Shown here piece after piece: positions 1 to 6,239 of a stretch of DNA of 9,864 nt (position 1 is its first letter; every line of letters begins with the position of its first letter). Below the pieces are notes generated by a model. The model worked only from the letters and a program-made list of their open reading frames with translations, made no database searches and was not told the origin of the DNA. The stretch covers positions 1 through 9,864 of the forward strand of contig DQVH01000097.1 in the NCBI GenBank assembly GCA_015661855.1. The letters are read 5' to 3'. The stretch is from Desulfurococcales archaeon (lineage in GTDB: Archaea; Thermoproteota; Thermoprotei_A; CAZTBM01; SZUA-1508). Both the position numbers and the translations under genes were made by a program.

Positions 1-434
1 CTAATAAACTTAGCACCTGCAGCTTTAGCTATACCTAGTGCAACTCTACCACCATTATGTATTACCGTTATACCTACAGGTACATTAACTTCCTTAACGA
101 CAGCTCTAGCAACTACAGCGTGTGCAGCTATCTCTTCAGGTGGAATTCTACTAGCACCAGAGTAGTATGGTAGATCCCACATATTCTCAACGATAAGTCC
201 GTCAACACCACCCTCAACAAGAGCTTTAGCATCTCTTAAAGCATAGTCGATAATGACATCGATATCCCACCCCTCATAACCTGGAGAGCCGGGGAGTGGT
301 ATCAAATGAACCATACCTATAATAGGCTTATCGACGCCAAATAACTCCTCTAAACTCCTAAGCCTTCTACCATAAAACGTCTTAGCCCACTCAGGTATAA
401 GCTTATTTAAATCGGGACCCACATAAACCACCAT
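1..434 (-). CDS. BtpA/SgcQ-family TIM-barrel protein, 3' end beyond window
   Basis: 144 codons are visible from ATG at 434; the rest of the gene lies left of base 1. The signature IIGMVHLIPLPGSPGY (residues 38-53) is the first-strand motif of the BtpA family (PF03437), followed by a helix and a second strand with GGVDGLIVENMWDLPYY and later VPVGITVIHNGGRVALGIAKAAGA. These fit the alternating strand-helix pattern of a TIM barrel. Cyanobacterial BtpA is linked to photosystem I accumulation and SgcQ sits in a sugar operon; the archaeal function is not established, so none is assigned. About 36 residues precede the first motif, slightly more than in many members. A TATA-like element at 451-464 centred about 23 nt upstream fits leaderless transcription, and no Shine-Dalgarno is visible. 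The family call is strong; the function is unknown. Confidence 0.85.
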   Translation of the reverse strand, partial: MVVYVGPDLNKLIPEWAKTFYGRRLRSLEELFGVDKPIIGMVHLIPLPGSPGYEGWDIDVIIDYALRDAKALVEGGVDGLIVENMWDLPYYSGASRIPPEEIAAHAVVARAVVKEVNVPVGITVIHNGGRVALGIAKAAGAKFI

Positions 435-450
435 AAAACACAAAACAAAC

Positions 451-464
451 AGAATAATATATCT
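451..464 (-). promoter_or_regulatory. Putative TATA promoter of the BtpA-family gene
   Basis: On the minus strand this reads AGATATATTATTCT, centred about 23 nt upstream of the ATG at 434. That is close to the spacing expected for a leaderless archaeal transcript. Inference from sequence and spacing only. Confidence 0.4.
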
Positions 465-471
465 AACCTTC

Positions 472-530
472 AATAACCACTAAGATACCCAATTATAAAC
501 TGCTCACTAGCTTGTAGCTCACTGGTTATT
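472..530. repeat. 8-bp inverted repeat enclosing a 7-bp direct repeat
   Basis: AATAACCA (472-479) and TGGTTATT (523-530) are exact reverse complements separated by 43 bases. Between them GCTCACT occurs twice (502-508 and 517-523). The right arm runs into six T (529-534). It lies just upstream of the BtpA-gene promoter and overlaps the end of the ORF remnant at 526-684. It could be a regulator-binding region or part of a terminator for leftward transcripts from the ATPase gene; the long loop makes a stable hairpin doubtful. Confidence 0.35.
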
Positions 531-684
531 TTTTGAGATAATTTAGAATACACTCCTCCCCCCAATCCAGCTCATCACAGCCTCCCAGGTAAGCTATGAG
601 AATCCCTAAACTTCCTATAGAGTGGTCAAGAGCGGTTAATGAAAACTGTATTTGTTGCTGGAGGGGTGTAGGGAGTGGAGGGTG
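526..684 (-). pseudogene. Start-less ORF, possible remnant of a small gene
   Basis: Between the metal ABC ATPase gene and the BtpA gene, this minus-strand frame is open for 52 codons between two TAA triplets. Its last two thirds read like protein: a hydrophobic run GSLGILIAYLGGC, then an acidic segment DELDWGEECILNYLKK before the stop. No ATG, GTG or TTG lies in frame, so it cannot be an intact gene as it stands. A TATA-like TATATAA (695-701, minus strand) lies just upstream. I do not recognise the family. It may be the tail of a decayed gene, or a chance reading frame; the short length allows either. Confidence 0.3.
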
Positions 685-746
685 TTAGAACCGGTTATAT
701 AGCAGACTTTAATATTTAGTAGTTTAAAGTTTGCTATTTAGCTTCT

Positions 747-1529
747 TTAAGTGTGAGAGTCGTATATGTGTAGATGCTCCTTAACATACTTTACTACTCC
801 TCCATAAAACTCTTCAGCTATGTCAGCAACTAGTATTTGGTCCGGTCTACCCATTCTAAACCTCTCTCTATTAATTAGTATTATGTAGTCTGTGTAGTCA
901 AGTAGTAATGTAGGGTCATGGCTTGTAACGAGTATTAGTTTTGTGGATTTTAAGCACCTTATAAGTTTCGCGATTTCCACTCTACCTGGAGGGTCTATTG
1001 CTGATAAAGGTTCATCCATTAATAGTATTGGAGGGTCGTTGATGAGTGCTTGTGCAATAAGTACTCTCTGTCTCTCCCCTCCAGATAGCTTCCAGAAAGT
1101 CCTATACCACTTATCTCTTGGAAGACCAACAGCCTCTAGAACCTCCATTATCCTTCTTTTAGCTGATTCCTCAGGGAATAGGCGGGGCCACCTCCTCCTA
1201 TACAGCATGTACGTACTCTCTAGTAGCTCCCATGCAGTTATAGGGTACATAGTGTTTGGCGACATAACTAGTTGTGGTACATACCCAAAATACCTACTCG
1301 ATTTTTCAGGTTTACCAGTTACATCCACATAGTCTACTAAAACTCTACCCTCAATAGGCTTTAGTAAGCCAAGAATACCTCTTAGTAGAGTAGTTTTACC
1401 AGCACCATTAGGACCAAGTATCTGTACTAAAGCGGGACCTTTTACACTAAAACAGACATTCCTTACTACAGGGTACCCATTATATCCTACAGTTAACCCC
1501 TCAACAGTTAAAGTTACTACTTTCCCCAA
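747..1529 (-). CDS. Metal (Zn/Mn-type) ABC transporter ATP-binding protein
   Basis: Cytoplasmic ATPase subunit that powers metal import through the ABC-3 permease encoded across the divergent promoter. All ABC motifs are intact (260-residue numbering): Walker A GPNGAGKTT 39-47, Q-loop YVPQ with Q86, signature LSGGERQ 148-154, Walker B ILLMDEP 168-174, and switch His in TSHD at 204. Length is normal for ZnuC/MntB-type ATPases. The reading frame extends to an ATG at 1583, but I prefer the TTG at 1529: GGTGA (1537-1541) sits 7 nt upstream, the family starts close to the VEGLTVGY strand, and the longer form would run through the promoter elements shared with the divergent binding-protein gene. 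The family is certain; metal specificity is inferred from neighbours. Confidence 0.9.
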   Translation of the reverse strand: MGKVVTLTVEGLTVGYNGYPVVRNVCFSVKGPALVQILGPNGAGKTTLLRGILGLLKPIEGRVLVDYVDVTGKPEKSSRYFGYVPQLVMSPNTMYPITAWELLESTYMLYRRRWPRLFPEESAKRRIMEVLEAVGLPRDKWYRTFWKLSGGERQRVLIAQALINDPPILLMDEPLSAIDPPGRVEIAKLIRCLKSTKLILVTSHDPTLLLDYTDYIILINRERFRMGRPDQILVADIAEEFYGGVVKYVKEHLHIYDSHT

Positions 1530-1536
1530 AATACTT

Positions 1537-1541
1537 TCACC
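1537..1541 (-). promoter_or_regulatory. Ribosome binding site deciding a TTG start
   Basis: GGTGA on the minus strand lies 7 nt before TTG at 1529 and matches the anti-Shine-Dalgarno of archaeal 16S rRNA. It supports the shorter, TTG-initiated ATPase over the upstream ATG at 1583, which has no comparable site. Confidence 0.5.
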
Positions 1542-1561
1542 TTGTGCATACCTCAAGATAG

Positions 1562-1588
1562 ACTTATAAGTAGCTGTGCACATATAAG
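1562..1588. promoter_or_regulatory. Divergent promoter region with TATA palindrome
   Basis: Only 74 bases separate the preferred ATPase start (1529, minus) from the binding-protein start (1604, plus). The region holds the perfect palindrome ACTTATAAGT (1562-1571), which can serve as a TATA element in either direction, and a second element CATATAAG (1581-1588), which is CTTATATG on the minus strand. Spacing suggests 1563-1570 drives the rightward genes and 1581-1588 the leftward ATPase, so the two promoters would overlap. A bound regulator, such as the NikR-like protein of this locus, could shut both at once. The regulatory role is inference. Confidence 0.45.
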
Positions 1589-1603
1589 TATGTCGGTTGA
1601 GTT

Positions 1604-2623
1604 ATGATGAAGATCACGGTATCACTAATAGTGGTTGTACTAGTAGCTCTACTGAAGGTAGCTACAGTAGCTTATAGTGTAAGTGTAGTAGATGAAGGGT
1701 TACTAATAGTTACTACATTTCCCTCACTAGTTAACGATATAAAACAGTTGGTTACCCAGAGTGATCACGTAGTATCATTAGTCCCTATAGGTGTTGATCC
1801 TCACGAGTACCAGTTAACAGTAGGTGATGTAGAGCTTCTACGTAGAGCAGATGTTATAGTTTCAACAGGGCATACACCATTTGAGAAGAGGATTAGAGAG
1901 TTAGTTGAAGTGGGAGAGTTAAGTGCAGTACTCATAGAGATACCGAGAATAAAGGGTATAGAGATTCTAAACAACCCCATGACTGGTTTACCAAATCTCC
2001 ACATGCCCATATACGACCCCCTAAACTACATAATCTTCATAGATAATGTTACAAGAACACTACAAAAGCTTAAACCTGAAAATGCAGACATATATGATAG
2101 TAAGAGGCTATCAATTATACTTAATATATCAAGACTACTAGCTAGAACACCTAGAATATACTTAGAAGCTGTTGCCGATATACCTCCTACACAGTATGCA
2201 GTATCATGGCTTGGTGTTAAGGTTAAATATTTCCTTGTTAGAGAGCATGGTATTCCAGTTACACCAAGTGACTTAGAGGTTATTAGGGATGAGATAGCTC
2301 GGAAACATATTAAACTAGCTATAGTTACTAAACCAGCTACCACTATCTCAAAACAGCTTATTGAATTAGCTAACGAATACAACATACCAATATTGTATGT
2401 TTCATCACCACTATCCAGTACATCAATTCTAGAGAAGCTAAATGATATAGCTAGGCAGGTTACAAGTCTAACTAAACACTACACTACATCGTATAGAGGG
2501 CTCCATAGTGTTGAGGGAGGCAGAGTTGTATCCTACGGGTACACTATTATAGGCGTTATAGCTGTTATATCGATAGCTATACTCATAGCATATATGGTTT
2601 TGAGGGGGAGGAGAACTGTATAG
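1604..2623 (+). CDS. Metal ABC transporter substrate-binding protein, membrane-anchored
   Basis: Extracytoplasmic binding protein of the ZnuA/TroA cluster (PF01297). It has an N-terminal signal or anchor (residues 4-24), the first lobe opening IVTTFPSLVNDI, the ligand motif GVDPHEY (His67), and LPNLHMPIYDP (His133), which matches the second His site of the family. A hydrophobic C-terminal helix (about 313-333) followed by RGRR would tether it to the membrane, as is common in archaea. The later ligands look altered: where the family has a His in a HxAxxY-like context this protein has TQYAVSWLG (196-204), and the usual Asp of a LDP-type motif reads YVSSP. His215 is a possible substitute. There are two tandem ATG codons; GGTTGAG at 1595-1601 fits the second (1607) slightly better. 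It is the first gene of the rightward unit. Confidence 0.88.
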   Translation: MMKITVSLIVVVLVALLKVATVAYSVSVVDEGLLIVTTFPSLVNDIKQLVTQSDHVVSLVPIGVDPHEYQLTVGDVELLRRADVIVSTGHTPFEKRIRELVEVGELSAVLIEIPRIKGIEILNNPMTGLPNLHMPIYDPLNYIIFIDNVTRTLQKLKPENADIYDSKRLSIILNISRLLARTPRIYLEAVADIPPTQYAVSWLGVKVKYFLVREHGIPVTPSDLEVIRDEIARKHIKLAIVTKPATTISKQLIELANEYNIPILYVSSPLSSTSILEKLNDIARQVTSLTKHYTTSYRGLHSVEGGRVVSYGYTIIGVIAVISIAILIAYMVLRGRRTV

Positions 2624-2669
2624 ACTTGAACTAGTTTTAATATTATCGTCTACACTCCTTGTAAGCTCT

Positions 2670-3476
2670 ATGCTGGTACTTTTTGAGCCTAAATGGGTTC
2701 TCATAATGTTATTTTCGGCTCTAGCATATGGTAGTTTAAGTAGTATTGTATCTTCTAGGAGACTATACTTTCTAGCAGGTGCATCCCCTCACTCAGCACT
2801 ACTAGCGGTTATACTAGCTATACCGTTAGCTAGAGAGTTAGGAGTATTTAATGAGTATGGTTGGGCTATCATATTTAGTATTCTACTAGCCTATAGTGTA
2901 GGATACTTTATCCACCGTGGAGTAAATCCTGATATCGTAACAGCAACATTTGTAGCTTTAACAGCATCAACTAGTGTGTTAATGATGTACTTTGTTTTAA
3001 CACGTTACCCTATAGAAACAGATATTACTGCACTAATTATAGGTGACCCGTTACTAACTAGATGGTCTGATGTACTCTACACTATTAGTATAGGCTCACT
3101 CTCCATAGCATGTGTTGTATTAACGTATAGAGAGAATGTACTCATAGGGATAGATACTGATTCAGCTAAACTAGCTGGTTTAAGAACGGGTATTTACGAT
3201 CTACTAGTCTTTACACTACTCGCTTTAACAACTGTTGGTTTATTAAGGATAGTTGGATTCGTATTAGAACACGTACTTATACTACTACCTGCAGCTATAG
3301 CTTCAACTATTGCTGAAAGCTCGAAACAAGCACTACTCATAAGCGTTTTCTCAAGTATTATAGCGTCAATGACTGGACTCTATACAGCAATAGTATTTAA
3401 CCTATCACCTTCAGGTACTACCGGGCTAATACTTTTTATAATATATGTTGTATCCATAATAGCTAGTAAGAGGTGA
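2670..3476 (+). CDS. Metal ABC transporter permease (ABC-3 family)
   Basis: Integral membrane subunit of the metal importer (PF00950; ZnuB/MntB type), with about seven or eight hydrophobic segments in 268 residues. Family landmarks are an early GASPHSALL segment (usual form: DALSHAAL), the cytoplasmic coupling stretch IGIDTDSAKLAGLRTG, and the late helix VGFVLEHVLILLPAAIA. ATG at 2670 is the first standard start, 46 nt after the binding-protein stop. The same frame, however, stays open upstream to a CTG at 2616 that follows the purine run GGGGGAGGAG (2604-2613). Starting there would add 18 mostly hydrophobic residues and overlap the previous gene by 8 nt. Its TGA stop overlaps the GTG start of the next gene (GTGA), indicating translational coupling. 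Confidence 0.88.
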   Translation: MLVLFEPKWVLIMLFSALAYGSLSSIVSSRRLYFLAGASPHSALLAVILAIPLARELGVFNEYGWAIIFSILLAYSVGYFIHRGVNPDIVTATFVALTASTSVLMMYFVLTRYPIETDITALIIGDPLLTRWSDVLYTISIGSLSIACVVLTYRENVLIGIDTDSAKLAGLRTGIYDLLVFTLLALTTVGLLRIVGFVLEHVLILLPAAIASTIAESSKQALLISVFSSIIASMTGLYTAIVFNLSPSGTTGLILFIIYVVSIIASKR

Positions 3477-3886
3477 CTATTCTGAAGAGTAGTAAGAGGA
3501 GATTCGGGATATCAATACCTGAAAATCTAGCTAGAGATTTAGATAAACTAGCTTCAAAACTATCAATTGATAGGTCAAGTTTGGTAAGTGAAGCAATAAG
3601 AACATACATACATGACCATCTACACTATCTAACCCCCCATAAATGTATGGGTATACTAATACTATTCTCAAATGTTGAGAATGATAACTATAGAAAACTC
3701 CTAAAAATCATAGAGGAGTATAGAGACATAATAATATCCTATACACACCACCATATAGAGGAGAAGTGTATTGAAGTACTAATACTATCAGGTTCATCCG
3801 AGAAGATACGAAGTCTACACCGTGAATTCACAGTACTAGGGTATAAAGCTAGATACCTACCCCTAGTACACAATGAATGCCACTAA
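3473..3886 (+). CDS. NikR-like ribbon-helix-helix metal-responsive regulator
   Basis: 137-residue DNA-binding protein with the two-domain layout of NikR. The ribbon-helix-helix is at about 10-50 (RRFGISIPENLARDLDKLA, then SRSSLVSEAIR-like helix 34-46), and a C-terminal ACT-like ligand domain covers about 58-132. The NikR metal cluster is recognisable but altered. THHHIEEKC (91-99) corresponds to the usual HxHxxxxxC with one residue fewer before Cys99. The position of the first NikR His (normally in IQHEY) is Glu81 in IIEEYRD. Start GTG at 3473 overlaps the permease stop by 4 nt, so it is co-translated with the transporter. By position it probably represses this transporter in response to the imported metal, which may not be nickel. 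The family call is good; the metal is open. Confidence 0.82.
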   Translation: MTILKSSKRRFGISIPENLARDLDKLASKLSIDRSSLVSEAIRTYIHDHLHYLTPHKCMGILILFSNVENDNYRKLLKIIEEYRDIIISYTHHHIEEKCIEVLILSGSSEKIRSLHREFTVLGYKARYLPLVHNECH

Positions 3887-3959
3887 TAACCCCTAGACAA
3901 TAGTAATGTCGATCTATAATAGTCGTCCCTTAAGAAACAATTATACCTGGTAGGTAGTG

Positions 3960-3986
3960 AACACCCTAGAGAGTGTTTATCTTTAT
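3960..3986 (+). terminator. Possible terminator of the metal-transport operon
   Basis: AACAC (3960-3964) and GTGTT (3973-3977) can form a 5-bp hairpin with an 8-base loop, followed by a T-rich stretch. It lies about 75 nt after the regulator stop, in a convergent intergenic region where termination is expected. The hairpin is weak. Confidence 0.3.
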
Positions 3987-4033
3987 ATAGTCGATTGGTA
4001 TCTAAACTTACTGCTCAACTTAACTTACTCAAC

Positions 4034-4063
4034 ACTTTCTAGGAAAGTAGACTGTGAGAAAAA
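4034..4063 (-). terminator. Possible terminator of the DUF169 gene
   Basis: Just beyond the DUF169 stop, the minus strand has five T (4059-4063) and then the perfect short hairpin ACTTTC-TAG-GAAAGT (4034-4048). T-tracts are the main archaeal termination signal. The position between convergent genes fits, but the call is by pattern only. Confidence 0.3.
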
Positions 4064-4100
4064 GGGGAGGGTATGAGCTTAGAGTGTGTAGATAGTGTGT

Positions 4101-4859
4101 TTACGGCTTTCTAGTGATGAGGTGTGTTAGTGGGTGTTCTGGTAGTAGTGGTGATAGTATCATTTGGTATATTGGTGGTGGGTATTTGAGTCCTACACTC
4201 TTAAGTCTTTCAATAGCTTTTACTAGCTGATCTACCTTCATTCCAAGCCATAGTTCATCATCTTGTGCTTCAGCAATAGCTCTTGCACCACCACATGGTA
4301 TTGTTAGCCATGGGGTCTTACCTTGCACTAGTGTAGCAACAATCTCACATGCAGCGTGACCGTTAAAATCTGATTTAGTTTTATGACCTGTAGCATCAAA
4401 GTATCCTACTAGTAGTAGGTATGCTTGTGTAGAATTAGTAATAAATAGTACTCCATCGGGGTCGAGTTTTAACTCCTTAAACTCTTTAAGGGGGGCGAAT
4501 AGTGCTGACTTATATTTACCCTGTGGTAGTGCATAAATACATTCAACAAGCTTCTTAAATAACTCCTTAGTATACTTAAACCCCTTAATCCACCTATCCA
4601 TTAGGTCTTCAGGTGGCATTTTAAAGCCGAGAATATAGCTTCCAACAACACATGCATCAACATTATCAGCTTTAACACCAACAGTTTTACCGTATACTGC
4701 TGCAAACTTTATAACCTGGCATAAAGCTAGATTCTTCCCAATATACGGTATACGAGCAACCTCCTCAAACAACTTAAACCCTACAGGTTCACCCTTAAGT
4801 TTAACAGTATCAACTACCTCTTTATGAAGAAGTTCGTAATCAACCACAATATCCCCCAA
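4101..4859 (-). CDS. DUF169 family protein, function unknown
   Basis: 252-residue soluble protein of the DUF169 family (PF02596), common in archaea and anaerobic bacteria and without a settled function. Typical features are the N-terminal GEPVGFKLF (23-31), ALCQVIKFA with Cys47, VDACVVGSYILGF with Cys70, FITNSTQAYLLL (139-150), the CEIVATLVQGKTPWLTIPCGGARA stretch (Cys171, Cys189), and AQDDELWLGMK. The recurring Cys residues could bind a metal or cofactor, but this is not shown. The start is uncertain. TTG at 4859 is about 26 nt from a TATA element (4882-4888), the spacing of a leaderless start. GTG at 4847 is preceded by GGGGGAT and would give a protein four residues shorter with a short leader. 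It appears to be transcribed alone. Confidence 0.82.
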   Translation of the reverse strand: MGDIVVDYELLHKEVVDTVKLKGEPVGFKLFEEVARIPYIGKNLALCQVIKFAAVYGKTVGVKADNVDACVVGSYILGFKMPPEDLMDRWIKGFKYTKELFKKLVECIYALPQGKYKSALFAPLKEFKELKLDPDGVLFITNSTQAYLLLVGYFDATGHKTKSDFNGHAACEIVATLVQGKTPWLTIPCGGARAIAEAQDDELWLGMKVDQLVKAIERLKSVGLKYPPPIYQMILSPLLPEHPLTHLITRKP

Positions 4860-4880
4860 GACTACACATTCAAAAAATAC

Positions 4881-4892
4881 TCTTATACTTTT
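4881..4892 (-). promoter_or_regulatory. Putative TATA promoter of the DUF169 gene
   Basis: On the minus strand AAAAGTATAAGA combines a purine-rich BRE-like stretch with a TATA core, centred about 26 nt upstream of TTG 4859 and 38 nt upstream of GTG 4847. This predicts a transcript start at or just before the coding region. Confidence 0.4.
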
Positions 4893-5041
4893 CCAATAAA
4901 CTATACTACACCTAATATTTAAAGAAGGGCTTACTCGCTAACAACAGGTAAAGTCATCAGTATTTACAGGTATTCATAGTTTCCGGAAGTGTGTAAGGTA
5001 GACTCTACTGCTAAGTATGGTAGTTCTAAACACTTTTTAAC

Positions 5042-5983
5042 CTAGTTGACTGGGTATGCTCCACAGGTTCTACAGTGTCTCCTATTTTTAGGAATACCTG
5101 AACCACAGTATGGACATTTCTTCTCATTCCTTCTTGGCGGTTTTATTCTATGGTATTTCCTGAAGATACTGTATAGGTAGGGTTGAGCTTTACTCCAGAA
5201 TCTAACATTCTCAAACACTAAGTCTCTACTAAGCTCCTCTAACACTCTATATAGTTTGTTAAATCTACTCCCATACTCTATAGGGTGTTTTTCTCTCCAC
5301 ACTATTTCGGGTGGTAGTATATCTTTAAATGCTACTCTAAGAATATACTTTCCTATAGTTTTCTCGTTTACTCTTACAACTTTTAGTTTCGCTGGAATTT
5401 CTAATGCTAGTTTAACAACTTTACTATCTAAGAATGGGCTGTAAACCTTTAACCCTAGGTGTCTCCCCAACTCTATTGATGGAAATCTCCATGTCCTAGT
5501 AAGCTGTTTTATGTATTCTTCGAGTTCACTATAGCTCATTCTATGCATATAACTGTATCCAGCAAATAATTCGTCACCACCATCACCAGTTATTACACTT
5601 AATCCTCCATCACCCTTCACAGTCTCTAATGCTATAAATATTACTGTAGAGTTGACAACCTCCATAGGATCAAATGTAGCTAAAATTCTAACAACTCTCT
5701 CAATAGCTTTTAAAGCTTCATCAATACCTATACTAACATGGATGATATTAATTCCGATATGTCTAGCTAGTATTCTAGCATAATGTATGTCGGGAGCATC
5801 CTCACCTTCAAGACTAACGACAACCCCCTTAAGACTCATACACCCCCTATGGAGACATAGTAGACATGTAGCAATAGATGAATCTAATCCACCAGATGTA
5901 AGAGCATGTGTTACATGCTCAAACCTACCTACAGCATCTATTAGAGTACGTCTAAGCATATCTACATAATACCTTTCATCCAT
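5042..5983 (-). CDS. Asparagine-synthase-type PP-loop ATPase with C-terminal zinc ribbon
   Basis: 313-residue protein built on the synthetase domain of class B asparagine synthetases (PF00733). The PP-loop SGGLDSS (30-36) binds ATP pyrophosphate and TGDGGDELFAGY (132-143) is the second family signature. Later elements, including YSPFLDSKVVKLALEIP, match the substrate-side region. It has no N-terminal glutaminase domain and no N-terminal Cys nucleophile, so it cannot hydrolyse glutamine itself; ammonia or a partner subunit would be needed. The C-terminus ends in a rubredoxin-like knuckle pair, CPYC (290-293) and CRTC (304-307), a probable zinc ribbon. The acceptor is unknown: it could amidate a carboxylate or adenylylate a nucleic-acid or protein target. 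The ATG start is well supported by GGTGGAG in the region 5986-5995. True asparagine synthesis is possible but not shown. Confidence 0.8.
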   Translation of the reverse strand: MDERYYVDMLRRTLIDAVGRFEHVTHALTSGGLDSSIATCLLCLHRGCMSLKGVVVSLEGEDAPDIHYARILARHIGINIIHVSIGIDEALKAIERVVRILATFDPMEVVNSTVIFIALETVKGDGGLSVITGDGGDELFAGYSYMHRMSYSELEEYIKQLTRTWRFPSIELGRHLGLKVYSPFLDSKVVKLALEIPAKLKVVRVNEKTIGKYILRVAFKDILPPEIVWREKHPIEYGSRFNKLYRVLEELSRDLVFENVRFWSKAQPYLYSIFRKYHRIKPPRRNEKKCPYCGSGIPKNRRHCRTCGAYPVN

Positions 5984-6003
5984 AACCTCTCCACCATAAA
6001 CAC

Positions 6004-6024
6004 CCTATAAGCTAGGTATAAGCT
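6004..6024 (-). promoter_or_regulatory. Tandem TATA elements upstream of the PP-loop ATPase gene
   Basis: The 8-mer AGCTTATA (minus strand) is repeated exactly at 6006-6013 and 6017-6024, one helical turn (11 bp) apart. The proximal copy is centred about 26 nt from the ATG and the distal one about 37 nt. They predict a leaderless start and a start with a roughly 10-nt leader that includes the ribosome binding site. Confidence 0.4.
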
Positions 6025-6130
6025 GTGATAGCACAAATACTATTGGAAATAAAGTTTGTGACCTCACATTGGATTAAAAAATATTACTGAAAAAATACCC
6101 CATACTAAAGCTTGGAGACAATATTTCTAA

Positions 6131-6155
6131 AGTTACATTGTCCTACTATGTAACT
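6131..6155. repeat. 8-bp perfect inverted repeat
   Basis: AGTTACAT (6131-6138) and ATGTAACT (6148-6155) flank a 9-base spacer. The repeat lies in the 256-bp gap between the glycerol dehydrogenase stop and the next gene's start. It could be an RNA hairpin at the 3' end of the dehydrogenase transcript or a binding site for a dimeric regulator. Confidence 0.4.
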
Positions 6156-6184
6156 GCCTGTAGTGTGGTAATGTGTTTAAGGGG

Positions 6185-6189
6185 AAAAA
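6185..6189 (-). terminator. T5 tract, possible terminator of the glycerol dehydrogenase gene
   Basis: About 50 nt past the glycerol dehydrogenase stop the minus strand reads CTCTTTTTCCCC. A very similar T5 tract follows the DUF169 gene (4059-4063). Archaeal termination commonly uses such tracts. No strong hairpin is adjacent. Confidence 0.3.
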
Positions 6190-6217
6190 GAGTTTATGTG
6201 TAAGTAGAGTTTATGTG
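6189..6217. repeat. 12-bp direct repeat, period 17
   Basis: AGAGTTTATGTG occurs exactly at 6189-6200 and 6206-6217, separated by TAAGT, just downstream of the glycerol dehydrogenase gene. The repeat is too long for chance to be the easy explanation in so short a gap. It may come from a local duplication or serve as a paired protein-binding site. Confidence 0.45.
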
Positions 6218-6239
6218 CTTTAACGTTTTAGATATCCTA

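Noticed and set aside
555..585. Minus-strand GTGATGA resembling a C box of a C/D guide RNA, also a 10-codon ORF after GGGAGG
   Set aside because: No CTGA D box at a usable distance, and the peptide is too short to support; the overlapping 52-codon frame explains the sequence no worse.
943..1332. 129-codon plus-strand frame
   Set aside because: Lies wholly antisense to the ABC ATPase gene, whose motifs are all intact; an overlap shadow.
2026..2385. 119-codon minus-strand frame
   Set aside because: Antisense to the binding-protein gene with no motif or start signal; a shadow.
4950..4960. Minus-strand CTGATGA as a possible C box
   Set aside because: First base does not fit RTGATGA and no D box follows; no C/D RNA can be supported.
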